A stretch of DNA of 64,000 nucleotides from CAVWGP01 sp963754645 (GCA_963754645.1 CAVWGP010000012.1:558001-622000), one strand, 5' to 3'; positions 1 to 9,106 are shown, numbered from the stretch's first letter. Program-made: numbers and translations. Notes: generated from the letters alone by a model not told the origin.

Positions 1-77
1 ATCCGCAATAAGCAAAACAATCCTCCCCGCCTCCCCGCCTCCCTGTGAACCTTCTTCTCCGCTGTGCAGGGCGCGGC

Positions 78-137
78 CTAGATGCCTTTTTCCTTTGGCA
101 CGTAGTCGAGCAGGCGCTCCAGGCCGGCGGCCGTCAT
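78..137 (-). pseudogene. 3' relic of a second PuuE-like deacetylase gene
   Basis: A 19-codon frame starts with an ATG overlapping the antitoxin stop (ATGA) and encodes AAGLERLLDYV followed by PKEKGI and a TAG. The intact deacetylase downstream (838-1761, minus) has AAGLERLLDYV followed by MKKKGIW near its C-terminus, so this is a diverged copy of the same stretch in which the Trp codon has become a stop. It is too short to be functional. I read it as the remains of a paralogous gene, truncated where it meets the toxin-antitoxin pair. Confidence 0.6.
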
Positions 138-469
138 GCCGCCTTTTTGCCCGGCCGGAGCGCCGCTTCGACGGCTTTCGGCGCGCGATCGATGACGGCG
201 AGGAGGATTCGCGCGGCGCCGGTGGGCTGGCGGTGCCCCTGCTCCCAATTGCGCAAGCTGCCCAGCGAAAAGCCGAAATGCGCCGCGAACGCCTCTTGCG
301 TCATGCGTTGGTTAAGGCGGATGCGGCGAACGTCGAGTCGCCCCGGCGGGTGCCGCCGGCGCAGCCGCTTCATGGATTCGGGCGTCAAGATCGGGGCCGC
401 GTCGGGATCGGAAGCCACGGCACGCTCGATATCGGCATCGGTCATACGATCGAGCCGGCGAAAATCCAT
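134..469 (-). CDS. HTH (XRE-like) antitoxin partner of BrnT
   Basis: This 111-residue protein ends in a helix-turn-helix (about residues 55-95: MTQEAFAAHFGFSLGSLRNW, then EQGHRQPTG), typical of antitoxins that neutralise a toxin and repress their own operon. The frame is open upstream, but I chose the ATG at 469 (MDFRRLDRM) because it lies 17 nt after the brnT stop and is preceded by a purine-rich GAGAG. Upstream ATGs would overlap brnT. Toxin-first order is characteristic of brnTA modules. The protein is not a classical BrnA (no clear ribbon-helix-helix); HTH partners of BrnT are known. The stop overlaps the deacetylase relic. Confidence 0.75.
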   Translation of the reverse strand: MDFRRLDRMTDADIERAVASDPDAAPILTPESMKRLRRRHPPGRLDVRRIRLNQRMTQEAFAAHFGFSLGSLRNWEQGHRQPTGAARILLAVIDRAPKAVEAALRPGKKAA

Positions 470-485
470 CGATTTTCGCGCTCTC

Positions 486-767
486 TTAGCGTTGTATCCC
501 GACCGCCGTATAATAGTCATGCGCTTCCTGCTTCGTTGCTTTCCGAGCGGAGACAATCCGCCGAATCGAGCCGCGATCGGCGTAAACGACCGTCAGAACA
601 CGCCCCAAGTTTACGCCGCTCGCAACGATACGGTCTTCGCCGTAGTCGCGCTTCAGGTCATCGTGTTCAACGACCGGGCCGCTGAAAATTCCGGCGGCAA
701 ATTCGAACGAAACGCCATGCTTCGACAGGTTGCGGCGCGCTTTGCCCTCGTCCCAATCGAATTCCAT
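486..767 (-). CDS. brnT: BrnT family ribonuclease toxin (DUF497)
   Basis: A 93-residue protein that starts MEFDWDEGKARRNLSKHGVSF and continues through VVYADRGSIRRIVSARKATKQEAHDYY. This is the canonical BrnT/DUF497 pattern: WDxxKxxxNxxKHGVxF at the N-terminus and the R-x-I-S-A-R-x-A motif near the end. BrnT toxins are RNase-fold mRNA interferases that stall growth when their labile partner is lost. The size is normal for the family. The antitoxin follows 17 nt downstream. Start ATG at 767 has AGGAAG upstream. Autoregulation by the HTH partner is inferred from the family. Confidence 0.88.
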   Translation of the reverse strand: MEFDWDEGKARRNLSKHGVSFEFAAGIFSGPVVEHDDLKRDYGEDRIVASGVNLGRVLTVVYADRGSIRRIVSARKATKQEAHDYYTAVGIQR

Positions 768-837
768 CGCATGGCACTTCCTACGTCAAAGACGGAGTTT
801 CGTCAACGACGCATCGCGTGTCGCCCGCCGCCCGGAC

Positions 838-1761
838 TTACTCGTTCAACCCCTTCCCCTTATAGGGATGCGTCTTGACCCAGTGCCGCGCGATCGCGAC
901 GCGGGGCGCCACCCAGATGCCCTTTTTCTTCATCACGTAGTCGAGCAGGCGCTCGAGCCCGGCGGCGCGCGAAGGATGGCCGATCAGGCGCATGTGCAGG
1001 CCCACCGACATCATCTTGGGATGCTTCGCGCCCTCGCGATACAGCATGTCGACGCAGTCCTTGACGTATTCGAACCACTGCGAGGCGGTGCCGACCCAGC
1101 CGGCGAATTTGCCGTCGTTGTTGGTGAGCGAATAGGGCACGACGAGATGCGGCTTGCCATCGACCGTGGTCCAGAACGGCAGCTCGTCGCCGTAATAATC
1201 CGAGTCGTAGAGAAAGCCGCCCTCCTCGACGACGAGGCGGCGCGTGTTGACGCTGGGGCCGTAGCGGCAGTACCAGCCGAGCGGGCGCTCGCCGACGGTT
1301 TGCTTCAGCGACGCGACCGCCTTGCGGATGTGCTCGCGCTCCTCGGCCTCGCTCAGATCGAAATGCTTGATCCAGCGCCAGCCATGGCTGCACACGTCGA
1401 AGCCCGAATCCCGGATCGCCTTGGCGGCCGCCGGATTGCGCTCGATCGCGAGCGCGCAGCCATAGACCGTCATCGGCAGCTTGCGCTCCTGGAACAGGCG
1501 CATGAGGCGCCAGAAGCCGACGCGGCTGCCATATTCGAACATGCCTTCGCCGGCGAGATCGCGGCCCTTGACTCCCTGGTTGAGTCCGTGCGCTTCGGAC
1601 AGGCCGAGTTCGGTGAAGCCCTCGCCGTCCTGCACCGATGGCTCGGAACCTTCCTCGTAGTTCATGACGAAATTGATCGCGAGGCGCGCCTTGCCCGGCC
1701 ATTTGGGATTGGGCGGATTGGCCCCGTAACCGACGAAATCGCGGCGAACTTCGAATGCCAT
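838..1761 (-). CDS. puuE: PuuE-like polysaccharide deacetylase / allantoinase
   Basis: 307 residues, NodB-fold deacetylase family, closest in pattern to PuuE-type cofactor-independent allantoinases (DFVGYGANPPNPKWP near the N-terminus, HGWRWI around residue 108, YDSDYYGDELPFW around residue 165, LHMRLIGHPSRAAGL near residue 270). The expected reaction is opening of the hydantoin ring of allantoin to allantoate. The start at 1761 is set by a strong GGAGGAGG 5-6 nt upstream; the frame stays open further upstream but lacks a site. It is the last gene of a minus-strand operon, 19 nt behind ureidoglycolate lyase, which supports a ureide-degradation role. Confidence 0.85.
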   Translation of the reverse strand: MAFEVRRDFVGYGANPPNPKWPGKARLAINFVMNYEEGSEPSVQDGEGFTELGLSEAHGLNQGVKGRDLAGEGMFEYGSRVGFWRLMRLFQERKLPMTVYGCALAIERNPAAAKAIRDSGFDVCSHGWRWIKHFDLSEAEEREHIRKAVASLKQTVGERPLGWYCRYGPSVNTRRLVVEEGGFLYDSDYYGDELPFWTTVDGKPHLVVPYSLTNNDGKFAGWVGTASQWFEYVKDCVDMLYREGAKHPKMMSVGLHMRLIGHPSRAAGLERLLDYVMKKKGIWVAPRVAIARHWVKTHPYKGKGLNE

Positions 1762-1780
1762 TGTTGCCTCCTCCGATCTT

Positions 1781-2254
1781 CTAGTTTGCCCGGATCGTGA
1801 ACGGCTCGACCGGCACGAATTCCTCGTCGCCGCTGCCGCCGTCGCGCCACATGAAGACGGCGAAGCGGCCCGGCCGGTCGAGCACCGTGAGGCCGTGATG
1901 CCAGGTGTTGACGCGATAGGTGACGCCCTGATCGGGCCCGGCGATGAACGCGCGCGCCTTGGCGACGTCGGGCCCGCCCTGCGGCGCATGCGGCGCCACG
2001 ACGATGAGCCAGCGTCCGACATCGAACGGCACGAAGGTTTGCGACGAAAACTCATGCCGCTCGAGCAGCTTCGCTTCGAGCGGCAAGGTCGCGGCCGCGC
2101 CGCGGTTGACATAGGATAGGCTCGGCCGCGCGCCGGGCCGGGCATTGCCCAGGCTGGCGTCGAAGTAATTGCGGCCCGATTCATTGGGCGCCGCGAGCAC
2201 TTCGCCGAAGGGCGCGAAGGCGGCGGCGGTCAGCGGTTCAGCCTTGAGTTCCAT
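1781..2254 (-). CDS. allA: ureidoglycolate lyase (AllA family)
   Basis: 157 residues with the AllA/ureidoglycolate hydrolase signature: LTAAAFAPFGEVL at the start, FVPFDVGRWLIVVAP around residue 82, and NTWHHGLTVLDRPGRFAV around residue 115. The family cleaves ureidoglycolate to glyoxylate and urea, the last ring-derived step of purine breakdown. ATG at 2254 has CGGAGA 6 nt upstream; a TTG two codons earlier is less likely. It lies between the transporter permeases and the allantoinase-like gene, so the operon appears to couple uptake to ureide degradation. Confidence 0.9.
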   Translation of the reverse strand: MELKAEPLTAAAFAPFGEVLAAPNESGRNYFDASLGNARPGARPSLSYVNRGAAATLPLEAKLLERHEFSSQTFVPFDVGRWLIVVAPHAPQGGPDVAKARAFIAGPDQGVTYRVNTWHHGLTVLDRPGRFAVFMWRDGGSGDEEFVPVEPFTIRAN

Positions 2255-2273
2255 TGGCAATCTCCGGTCCAGA

Positions 2274-3095
2274 CTATTCGCGCATCCGCCGCGTGAGGCC
2301 CACGAAGCGGTCCATCAGGATCATCAGCGCCAGCACGCCGGCGATCAGCACGCCCGACACCGCGGCGACGCGCACGTCGAGCGTCGATTCCATCATGCCC
2401 CACATGCGGATCGGCAGCATATCGGTGCGCGCGCTGGCGAGAAACAGCGACACCGGCACGTTGTCGATCGAAGCCATGAAGGCGATGAAGGCGCCGGCCG
2501 CGATGCCGGGCGCGATCAACGGCAGCGTGACGCGGCGGAACGTGTAAAACGCACCGGCGCCGAGGCTCCGCGAGCTGTCGAGCAGCGCCGGATCGAGTTG
2601 CGACAGGCTCGCCGTCGTCGTCCGCAGCACGAAGGGCGCGATCACGACCATATGGCCGATGACGAGAAGTTCGAGCGACGCGCGGAAGCCGAGTTCCGAA
2701 AAATAGATCAGCGCCGCCAAGCCGTAGGCGAGCATCGGCAGCACGATGGGCGACATGAAGAAGGTATCGGCGGCGCGCGCGGCGGCGCGCCGGCTGCGCG
2801 CCAGGGCGAGCGCCGCCATGGTGCCGAGAATGGCGGCGAACAGCGTCGCCATCGCCGCCACATGCAGCGTGTTGCCCGCGGCGCGGTGAATCTGGCGCGA
2901 TTGCGTCGCATCGAACAGCGCCGCGTACCAGCGCAGCGACAAGCCGTCGGGCGGAAACTTGATCGACCGGCTCTCGGTCAGCGAGGTCAGCAGCACGATC
3001 AGGACCGGCCCGACGATGATGACGAGTGCCAGCGCCGCGATGCCGCCGATGACCAGCGAATAGGACCGATCGGCCGCACTTTTCCGCCTAGCCAT
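2274..3095 (-). CDS. ABC transporter permease (PotC-like)
   Basis: 273 residues with about six hydrophobic segments, beginning with YSLVIGGIAALALVIIVGP, and the inner-membrane permease EAA-type loop around DSSRSLGAGAFYTFRRVTLPLIAPG (residues about 178-202). This is the second permease of a spermidine/putrescine-type (POPT family) importer. It starts ATG 3095, overlapping the preceding permease gene by 8 nt, which implies translational coupling. The substrate cannot be read from sequence; the AllA and PuuE genes directly downstream suggest a nitrogenous purine or ureide compound rather than a polyamine. Confidence 0.88.
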   Translation of the reverse strand: MARRKSAADRSYSLVIGGIAALALVIIVGPVLIVLLTSLTESRSIKFPPDGLSLRWYAALFDATQSRQIHRAAGNTLHVAAMATLFAAILGTMAALALARSRRAAARAADTFFMSPIVLPMLAYGLAALIYFSELGFRASLELLVIGHMVVIAPFVLRTTTASLSQLDPALLDSSRSLGAGAFYTFRRVTLPLIAPGIAAGAFIAFMASIDNVPVSLFLASARTDMLPIRMWGMMESTLDVRVAAVSGVLIAGVLALMILMDRFVGLTRRMRE

Positions 3096-3978
3096 AGATC
3101 TGTCCCCGCGAATAGCGGCCGAGCATGCCGAGCGCGGCGGTCACGGTCAGGACCGAGATCAGCAGGGCCAGCGAGGCCACGGCGGCGAGCGGCCAGTTGT
3201 ACACAACCAGCGATTGCTGCCAGATGATGAGCGGCAGATAGATCAGCCGCGCGCCGCCGACGATCGATTGCGAGATGAAGGCGGTCGTCGAACTGGCGAA
3301 AACCAGCAGGCAGCCGGCGATCAGGCCCGGCATGCTGAGAGGCAAAATCACCTTGAACAGCGTCCGCCAGCGCGAGGCGCCGAGCGCGTTGGACGCATCG
3401 AGCAGGTTGCGGTCGATGCGGCCCATCACGCTGATGAGCGGCAGCAGCATGAGCGGCATTTCGATCTGGGTCAGCGCGATGACGAGGCCGAACTCGGTCT
3501 GCAGCAGGCGCAGCGGCTCGGCGCTCAAGCCCAGCCACAGCACCGCCTTGTTGACGACGCCCTCGCGCCCGAGCACGACGATCCAGGCAAAGGTGCGGAC
3601 CACGACCGAGGTCAGCAGCGGCAGGATAATGATGAAAATCAGGATGCGTTGAACGCGCGGGCCGCAGTCGCAAAACACCAGCGCCAGCGGATAGCCGACG
3701 ATCGCCGTCGCCACCACCGTCTTGAGCCCGAGCAGCAAGGTGTCGGCGACGACTTTCCAGTTGAACGCGTCGCCGAAAAATTTGATCCACTGGCCGAAGC
3801 CGGGCTGGGTGATCTTGTCGTCGTCGTAGAAGCTCACCGTCGCCAGCAGGCCGAGCGGCACGACGAAAAAAGCCAGCAAGGCCAGGGCGAGCGGCAGCGC
3901 AAGCTGCCACTCGGCCGGACGGAACCGTTCGAGAAAGCGGCGGCCGGCAACCGGGCCGGCCGCCGCAGCCGCGATCAC
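3088..3978 (-). CDS. ABC transporter permease (PotB-like)
   Basis: 296 residues. An N-terminal membrane helix (LALPLALALLAFFVVPLGLLA), further hydrophobic segments and the EAA loop (NLLDASNALGASRWRTLFKV, then ILPLSMPGL) identify the first permease of a PotABCD-type importer. I set the start at the GTG at 3978 because it overlaps the stop of the binding-protein gene (GTGA), in line with the tight coupling across this operon. The frame is open much further upstream only as an alternative reading of the binding-protein gene. Confidence 0.85.
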   Translation of the reverse strand: MIAAAAAGPVAGRRFLERFRPAEWQLALPLALALLAFFVVPLGLLATVSFYDDDKITQPGFGQWIKFFGDAFNWKVVADTLLLGLKTVVATAIVGYPLALVFCDCGPRVQRILIFIIILPLLTSVVVRTFAWIVVLGREGVVNKAVLWLGLSAEPLRLLQTEFGLVIALTQIEMPLMLLPLISVMGRIDRNLLDASNALGASRWRTLFKVILPLSMPGLIAGCLLVFASSTTAFISQSIVGGARLIYLPLIIWQQSLVVYNWPLAAVASLALLISVLTVTAALGMLGRYSRGQIYG

Positions 3979-5045
3979 TTCGCCATTTCCTTGTTGAAGC
4001 GCTCGATCCAGGCCGCGCGCTGCGGATTGATCTTCGCCCAATCGTGCCGGATGAACTTCGCCATCTCGTCGAGAGTCTTCATCGGCAGATCGGCGGCGAG
4101 CGCCACGCCCTTGTTGACCGGCACGAAGTTGTTCGGCGGCAGCATCAGCGCGGCCTGGACATCCTTGGCCAGAACCGTGTCGATGTACTTGTAGGCGTTC
4201 TCTTGGTCCTTCGATCCCTTGGCGATATGCATCGTGCTGTAGAACGTGATCGCGCCGGTCTCGGGCACGACGAACTCCACATCGATGCCGCGGCCCTTGA
4301 GGGTCGAGACGGTTTGCGTGTTGGTGTACATGATATCGGCTTGGCCCTGCTGGAAGATGCTGGGGAGGGCCGCCGGCGCGCTCACCGCCGCCACCTTGGG
4401 CAGGATTTTCTTCAGCTCGGCGAAGACCGGATCCATGTTCGCCTCGGAGCCGCCGAAGGCCTTGGCCATTTCGATCAGCGACACGGTGCCGAAGGTGGTC
4501 TGGAAGCCGGTGAGCGCCAGGCGCGACGCCCACGGATCCTTGAACAGATCCGTCCAGCCCTTGGGCTTGGGCAGCTTCTTCGGATTGTAGACGATGCCGA
4601 CGACCTGCGCGGTGACGCCGACGCCCCAATCGTCGGCGATGCCGCCCGGAATATTGCCGGTGTTGGTCAGCTTCTTGGGATCGAACTTCTCGAACAGGCC
4701 GCCGTCGATGCCGGTGATGCGCGGGCCCGGATCGAGCACGAAGACGTCGAACGGCGGCGCGCCGCGCGAGGCACGCGCCTTGGCGATCTGATCGACCGCG
4801 AACAGCGGCTGCATTTCGAGATCGACATTGTGCGCCTTCTTGAGCGCCGGCATGACGATGCTGCGATAGGCCTCGTCCCAGGTGCCGGGATAGATGGCGG
4901 CGATGACGCCGCCCTTGGCCGAAGCCGTGTGCGGCATGAGGCCGAGGCCGGCGGCGGCGGCAGTGCCGGCCAACATGGACCGGCGCGAAACCGGCATGGT
5001 CGAATGAGAAGCCGGCATGGTCAGACGAGAAGAAGGTGTCGTCAT
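3975..5045 (-). CDS. ABC transporter substrate-binding protein, Tat-exported
   Basis: 356-residue periplasmic binding protein. Residues about 20-43 hold a twin-arginine signal (SRRSMLAGTAAAAGLG) ending near TASA, so it is probably exported folded. The mature part (YPGTWDEAYRSIVMPALKK, VFVLDPGP, IFQQGQADIMYTNTQTV) fits family 1 / PotD-like solute-binding proteins. ATG 5045 overlaps the ATPase stop (ATGA) and has GGAGA 7 nt upstream. Together with the ATPase and two permeases it completes one importer. The ligand is unknown; the downstream catabolic genes favour an allantoin-, allantoate- or purine-like compound. Confidence 0.88.
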   Translation of the reverse strand: MTTPSSRLTMPASHSTMPVSRRSMLAGTAAAAGLGLMPHTASAKGGVIAAIYPGTWDEAYRSIVMPALKKAHNVDLEMQPLFAVDQIAKARASRGAPPFDVFVLDPGPRITGIDGGLFEKFDPKKLTNTGNIPGGIADDWGVGVTAQVVGIVYNPKKLPKPKGWTDLFKDPWASRLALTGFQTTFGTVSLIEMAKAFGGSEANMDPVFAELKKILPKVAAVSAPAALPSIFQQGQADIMYTNTQTVSTLKGRGIDVEFVVPETGAITFYSTMHIAKGSKDQENAYKYIDTVLAKDVQAALMLPPNNFVPVNKGVALAADLPMKTLDEMAKFIRHDWAKINPQRAAWIERFNKEMAK

Positions 5046-6211
5046 GGCGATGTCTCCTTGGTTTGCTCTTGGTTGGCGGGAAACAAGATCGGACGTGCCT
5101 CGCCGACGAGGCCGCAATGCATCGGGCCCTCGGCGGAGTTCATGGCGCGACGGCGCGTTTCGGTGATCTTGAGCGATGAGGGCGCGCGCATCGTCGTCGC
5201 CTCGTAAACGACGGTGCCGCCGATCGGCAGGGCGAGGCCGATCTCGACCGGCCAGCGATCGGGCGCGGGATCGGCAAACAGCGCGAGCTGCTCGGGCCGG
5301 ATCGAAACCAGCACGGCCTGCCCGGCGGCGAAATTTGCTTCGGCCGGCACCGTCAATTCCGCGCCCGCGGCGAGCCGCACGCGCGCCTGCCCGTTGCCGG
5401 CCGCTTCGACCACGGCCTCGAATATATTCGTCGTGCCGATGAAGCTGTTGACGAAGGGCGTCGCCGGACGGTCGTAGATCGCGGTCGGCGTGTCGAGCTG
5501 CTCGATCCGGCCGCGGTTCATCACCGCGATGCGGTCGGCGATGCTCATCGCCTCGTCCTGGTCGTGCGTCACCAGGATCGCGGTCAGGCGGAATTGGCGT
5601 TGCAGCCGCTTGATTTCGATCTGCATGTCGAGCCGCAAATTCTTGTCGAGCGCGCCGAACGGCTCGTCGAGCAGCAGGATCGACGGTTCGATGGCGAGCG
5701 CGCGCGCCAGCGCCACGCGCTGCTGCTGCCCGCCCGACAATTGCCGCGGCATTCTGCCTTTGAGATGGGCAAGCTGCACCGCGGCGAGCATCGCCTCGAC
5801 CCGCGCCGCGATCTTGCCGCGCGCCTGGCCGCGCGCCGCCAAGCCATAGGCGACGTTTTCGCCGACGGTCATGTGCGGGAACAGCGCATAATTCTGAAAC
5901 ACGATGCCGACGCTGCGCCGGTTCGCCGGCAGATCGTCGATCGCCTTGCCGCCGATCAGCACCCGGCCGCTCGCCTGCCGGATAAAGCCGGCAATGACGC
6001 GCAACAACGTCGTCTTGCCGCAACCGGAGGGGCCGAGCAGCGCCACGATCTCGCCGGCGCGCACCGCCAGGGTCACGTCGTCCACCGCGGCGAAGGCGCC
6101 ATAGCGGTGCGTCAGACCGTCGATGTCGAGCGTGTGTCCGCGCGCGGGCGCCGCCGATGCCGGCGCCGGCCCGCCATTCGCATCCGCAGCCATGTCGGCT
6201 TGAAACTGCAT
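5042..6211 (-). CDS. ABC transporter ATP-binding protein (PotA-like)
   Basis: 389 residues. Walker A is GPSGCGKTT (about residue 61), the signature is LSGGQQQRVALARAL, Walker B is ILLLDEPFGALD and the switch is VTHDQDEA. The C-terminal third (about 250-389) is a TOBE regulatory domain (VSIRPEQLALF). This is the PotA/FbpC type of ATPase that energises the adjacent importer. I chose ATG 6211 (MQFQADM) because it has GGAAGG just upstream. It is the first gene of the six-gene minus-strand operon and is divergent from the deaminase gene 114 nt away, so that gap should hold promoters for both. Confidence 0.9.
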   Translation of the reverse strand: MQFQADMAADANGGPAPASAAPARGHTLDIDGLTHRYGAFAAVDDVTLAVRAGEIVALLGPSGCGKTTLLRVIAGFIRQASGRVLIGGKAIDDLPANRRSVGIVFQNYALFPHMTVGENVAYGLAARGQARGKIAARVEAMLAAVQLAHLKGRMPRQLSGGQQQRVALARALAIEPSILLLDEPFGALDKNLRLDMQIEIKRLQRQFRLTAILVTHDQDEAMSIADRIAVMNRGRIEQLDTPTAIYDRPATPFVNSFIGTTNIFEAVVEAAGNGQARVRLAAGAELTVPAEANFAAGQAVLVSIRPEQLALFADPAPDRWPVEIGLALPIGGTVVYEATTMRAPSSLKITETRRRAMNSAEGPMHCGLVGEARPILFPANQEQTKETSP

Positions 6212-6325
6212 GGTCCTTCCCCGCGGGCAAGCCAATCATCGGTCGCGGCCTGCGTCAAGGCAGCGAAGCAAGTCGCATGCCAAGGTTGCGATGACACGCC
6301 GCGGCGGACGGTGATACGATCCGTC

Positions 6326-7305
6326 ATGCTCGGCGACGCCCTGCCCAAGGCCGATATCCACGTCCACCTCCTCGGCACGCTGGCGCCCGCGACGGTGCGC
6401 CGGCTCGCGGCGCGGCATCGCATGGCGTTGCCGGCCGATCTGTTCGGCGCCGACGGCGCCTATGCGCGCGGCGATTTCATCGCCTTCATGCGCAATTTCA
6501 ACGTCGCCGCCAGCACGGTGCGCACGCCCGAGGACTATCGCGACGTGACGCTCGACTATCTCGCGCGCATCGCGGCCGAGGGCGCCATCTATGCCGAGCT
6601 GCAGGTGTCGCCGAGCAGCGGCGCCGATGTCGGCCTGTCCTATGCCGACCAGATGCAGGGCGTCGCCGCCGGCATCGCCGCCGCGCGGCGCGAAACCGGA
6701 ATCGAAGCCTGCATCATCGTCAACTGCCAGCGTCATCGCGGCGCCGGCACGGCCGAGGCGCTCGCGATACTGGCGGCCGGTCATTCCATTCCCGACGTGC
6801 GCGGCTTCGGCCTGGCCGGCGACGAAGCGCGCTGGCCGCCGGCGCAATTCGCCCGCGCCTTCGCCATCGCCGCCGAGGCCGGGCTGGGCTGCACGGCCCA
6901 TGCCGGCGAATTCGCCGGCGCCGAGATGATTCGCGAGGCGATCCGTACCCTGCCCGTGACGCGCCTCGGCCACGGCGTGCGCGCGATCGAAGATGCGGAC
7001 GTGATGCGCGAATTGCCGACCGCGGCATCGGGCTCGAAGTCTGTCCCACCAGCAATGTCGCGCTGGAACTATACGCCTCGCACGCCGCGCATCCGCTGCC
7101 CGCGCTGCGCGCCGCCGGCATCGCCGTCGCCTTGGGCTCCGACGATCCGCCCTTTTTCGCGACCACGATCGGCGCCGAATACGCCGCCGCCCGCGCCCAT
7201 TGGAACGACGACGACGCGGCGCTCACCGCCTTCACCCGCGCCGCCCTCGAAATGGCCTTCGCGCCGAGGGAGACGGTCGAACGTCTCATCCTTCGGCTGC
7301 CGTAA
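6326..7305 (+). CDS. add: adenosine deaminase family protein, frameshifted
   Basis: The metal-dependent deaminase fold is clear: HVHLLGT at residue about 12, HAGEF at about 195, RLGHGV at about 213, then in the shifted frame EVCPTSNVALE and LGSDDPPFF. These are the Zn ligands and catalytic residues of adenosine deaminase, which converts adenosine to inosine. A single G is missing near 7015 (GAATTGCCGACC where GAATTGGCCGACC restores the frame), after which the frame runs to TAA at 7303. With the base restored the protein would be about 326 residues, normal for the family. It is divergent from the ureide operon, giving a purine-salvage theme. I judge a sequencing indel more likely than inactivation. 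Confidence 0.8.
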
Positions 7306-7324
7306 TTCGCTTTATATCTACGCT

Positions 7325-8055
7325 ATGCATTTACGTCGAATGCTTGAAGCGGCAGAGGTGGCCAATACCGCTGATGTCCCCAGGCTCGATGTGACGGAGT
7401 TGAAGACCCGAGGAAATCTCCGCGATTGTTCGCGCTCATTGGAAGGTGCCGCGCGGGCCGATCCGCAACCTAACGCTTCTTGCAGAACGCGCTGGGATAC
7501 TTGTCATCCATTCATCGCTCGGCGGCGCATCAATCAGCGGCGTCACGTTTGCTGTCCCAGGGATGCCGCCAATTGTGGTGTTGAACAGCCAACAACCTGC
7601 GGACCGGCAGCGCTACAGCCTGGCTCACGAGATTGGCCATCTCGTAATGCACCGCTTGCCTTCTGCGTTGATGGAGGACGAGGCGAACACTTTTGCTTCT
7701 GCGCTGTTGATGCCTACGGTGGATATTCGCCCGGCATTCTTGGGGCGCCGGGTCGATTTGGCCACGCTTGCGTCTCTCAAACCGGGAGTGGCGCGTGTCA
7801 ATGCAGGCTCTGTTGATGCGCGCGCGGGGAATTGACGCCATTACGCAAAACCAAGCGCAGTATCTTTGGAAGCAGATAAGTGCTCGGAAGTTCCGGTTGC
7901 GTGAGCCTCCCGAACTCGACTTTGAGCCCGAAAAACCGACAGTAGTACCAAAGATCGTCAAGCTTCATATTGAGTCGCTTGGGTACTCATTGCCCGATAT
8001 GGCCAAGCTTTTGCACGAAGTCCGAGCCCAAGCTTCGCGAGATGTATCCGCTTGA
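7325..8055 (+). CDS. ImmA/IrrE-type zinc metallopeptidase, two frameshifts
   Basis: The central frame holds the metallopeptidase core: LTLLAERAGILVI, then SLAHEIGHLVMH with the HExxH zinc motif, then EDEANTFASALLMP. This is the ImmA/IrrE family, which cleaves a partner repressor. The N-terminal part (MHLRRMLEAAEVANT) and the C-terminal part (REWRVSMQALLMRAR) lie in other frames, implying 1-nt indels near 7408 and 7782. The XRE helix-turn-helix domain often fused or adjacent in this family is absent, so either only the peptidase half is present or the start was lost. The 19 nt separating it from the deaminase gene suggest no independent promoter of normal size. Confidence 0.7.
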
Positions 8056-8123
8056 TGTGAACTCCGGAAATCCGAAGACCAAAGCTCTCTATCCTTAAAT
8101 GAACTTAATTCTTGACGCTAAGC

Positions 8124-9031
8124 ATGAAAGTTCATATCATGCGGGGCGTGAACAAGCTGCCCCTCGAAAAGCGCGTCCAAATCCTCGCCAAGCTCTGCGA
8201 GGGCTCATCCATGCGGGCGATCACCCTTGTGTGCGACGTGTCGATCAACACCGTGACCAAGCTGCTTGTGGACGCGGGCGAGGCTTGCGCCGCCTTCCAT
8301 GACAAGGCCGCGCGCAACGTGACGGCCAAGAGAATCCAGTGCGACGAAATTTGGTAGCTTCAACTATGCGAAGGCCAAGAACGTTGCGACGGCCAAGGCT
8401 GCCCCGGACATGGGCTGGCGATGTGGGGACGTGGACCGCGCTCGATAGACGAATAGCAAGCTAATCGTCTCGTATCTCATTGGCGGTCGCGACGGCGAAT
8501 ATGCGATGGCCTTTATGGACGATCTTCGCCGGCGCCTCGCCAACCGCGTCCAACTGACCACGGACGGGCACCGGGCCTATCTGAACGCCGTGGACGAGAG
8601 CCTTCGGCATTGATATCGACTACGCCATGCTGGTGAAGCTCTACGGCGAAGGCCCCAAGACCGGAGGCCCGCTACAGCCCCGCACCGTGCGTCGGCGCCC
8701 GCAAAGAGCGAGATCCTGGGCAACCCGCACCCGCGCCGATATCTCCACCTCGCATGTGGAGCGGCAGCAATCTTTCAATGCGGATGCACATGCGCCGCTT
8801 CACGCGGTTGACGAACGCGCACCGCAAGAAATTCGAGAACCACTGCCACATGGTTGCGCTCTACACCGTCTGGTACAACTTCGCGCGAATGAACAAAGCC
8901 GTTCGGATGCCGCCCGCCCTCGCGGCTGGTATCACGGACCAGGCTTGGGACATGGCCGATATCGTCAAGCTGATTGACGACTCTGGCGCCGAAGCCCGGC
9001 CCTCGCGGACCCTACAAGAATTCAAACTGAA
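8124..9031 (+). mobile_element. decayed IS1-type transposase
   Basis: Three frames must be joined to read one DDE transposase: KLPLEKRVQILAKLCEGSSM and a helix-turn-helix, KRIQCDEIW, SYLIGGRDGEYAMAFMDDL, LTTDGHRAYL, STSHVERQ, MRRFTRLTNAHRKKFENH, and a C-terminal RGPYKNSN before TGA at 9029. This matches the IS1-type (InsAB-like) transposases common in Rhizobiales and relatives. Frameshifts near 8355, 8600 and 8770 make it inactive as written. I found no convincing terminal inverted repeats or target duplication, so the element borders are unknown. It separates the metallopeptidase from an unrelated binding-protein gene. Confidence 0.75.
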
Positions 9032-9106
9032 ACAGTGCCGCAATTCGCGCTCCATTGTTCGCGCAACGAAATCGGCGCACAATGCCGCCAATATCGGGAG
9101 CCTTCC

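Noticed and set aside
838..2184. 448-residue deacetylase
   Set aside because: The extra N-terminal part is an out-of-phase reading of the ureidoglycolate lyase gene; GGAGGAGG marks the start at 1761.
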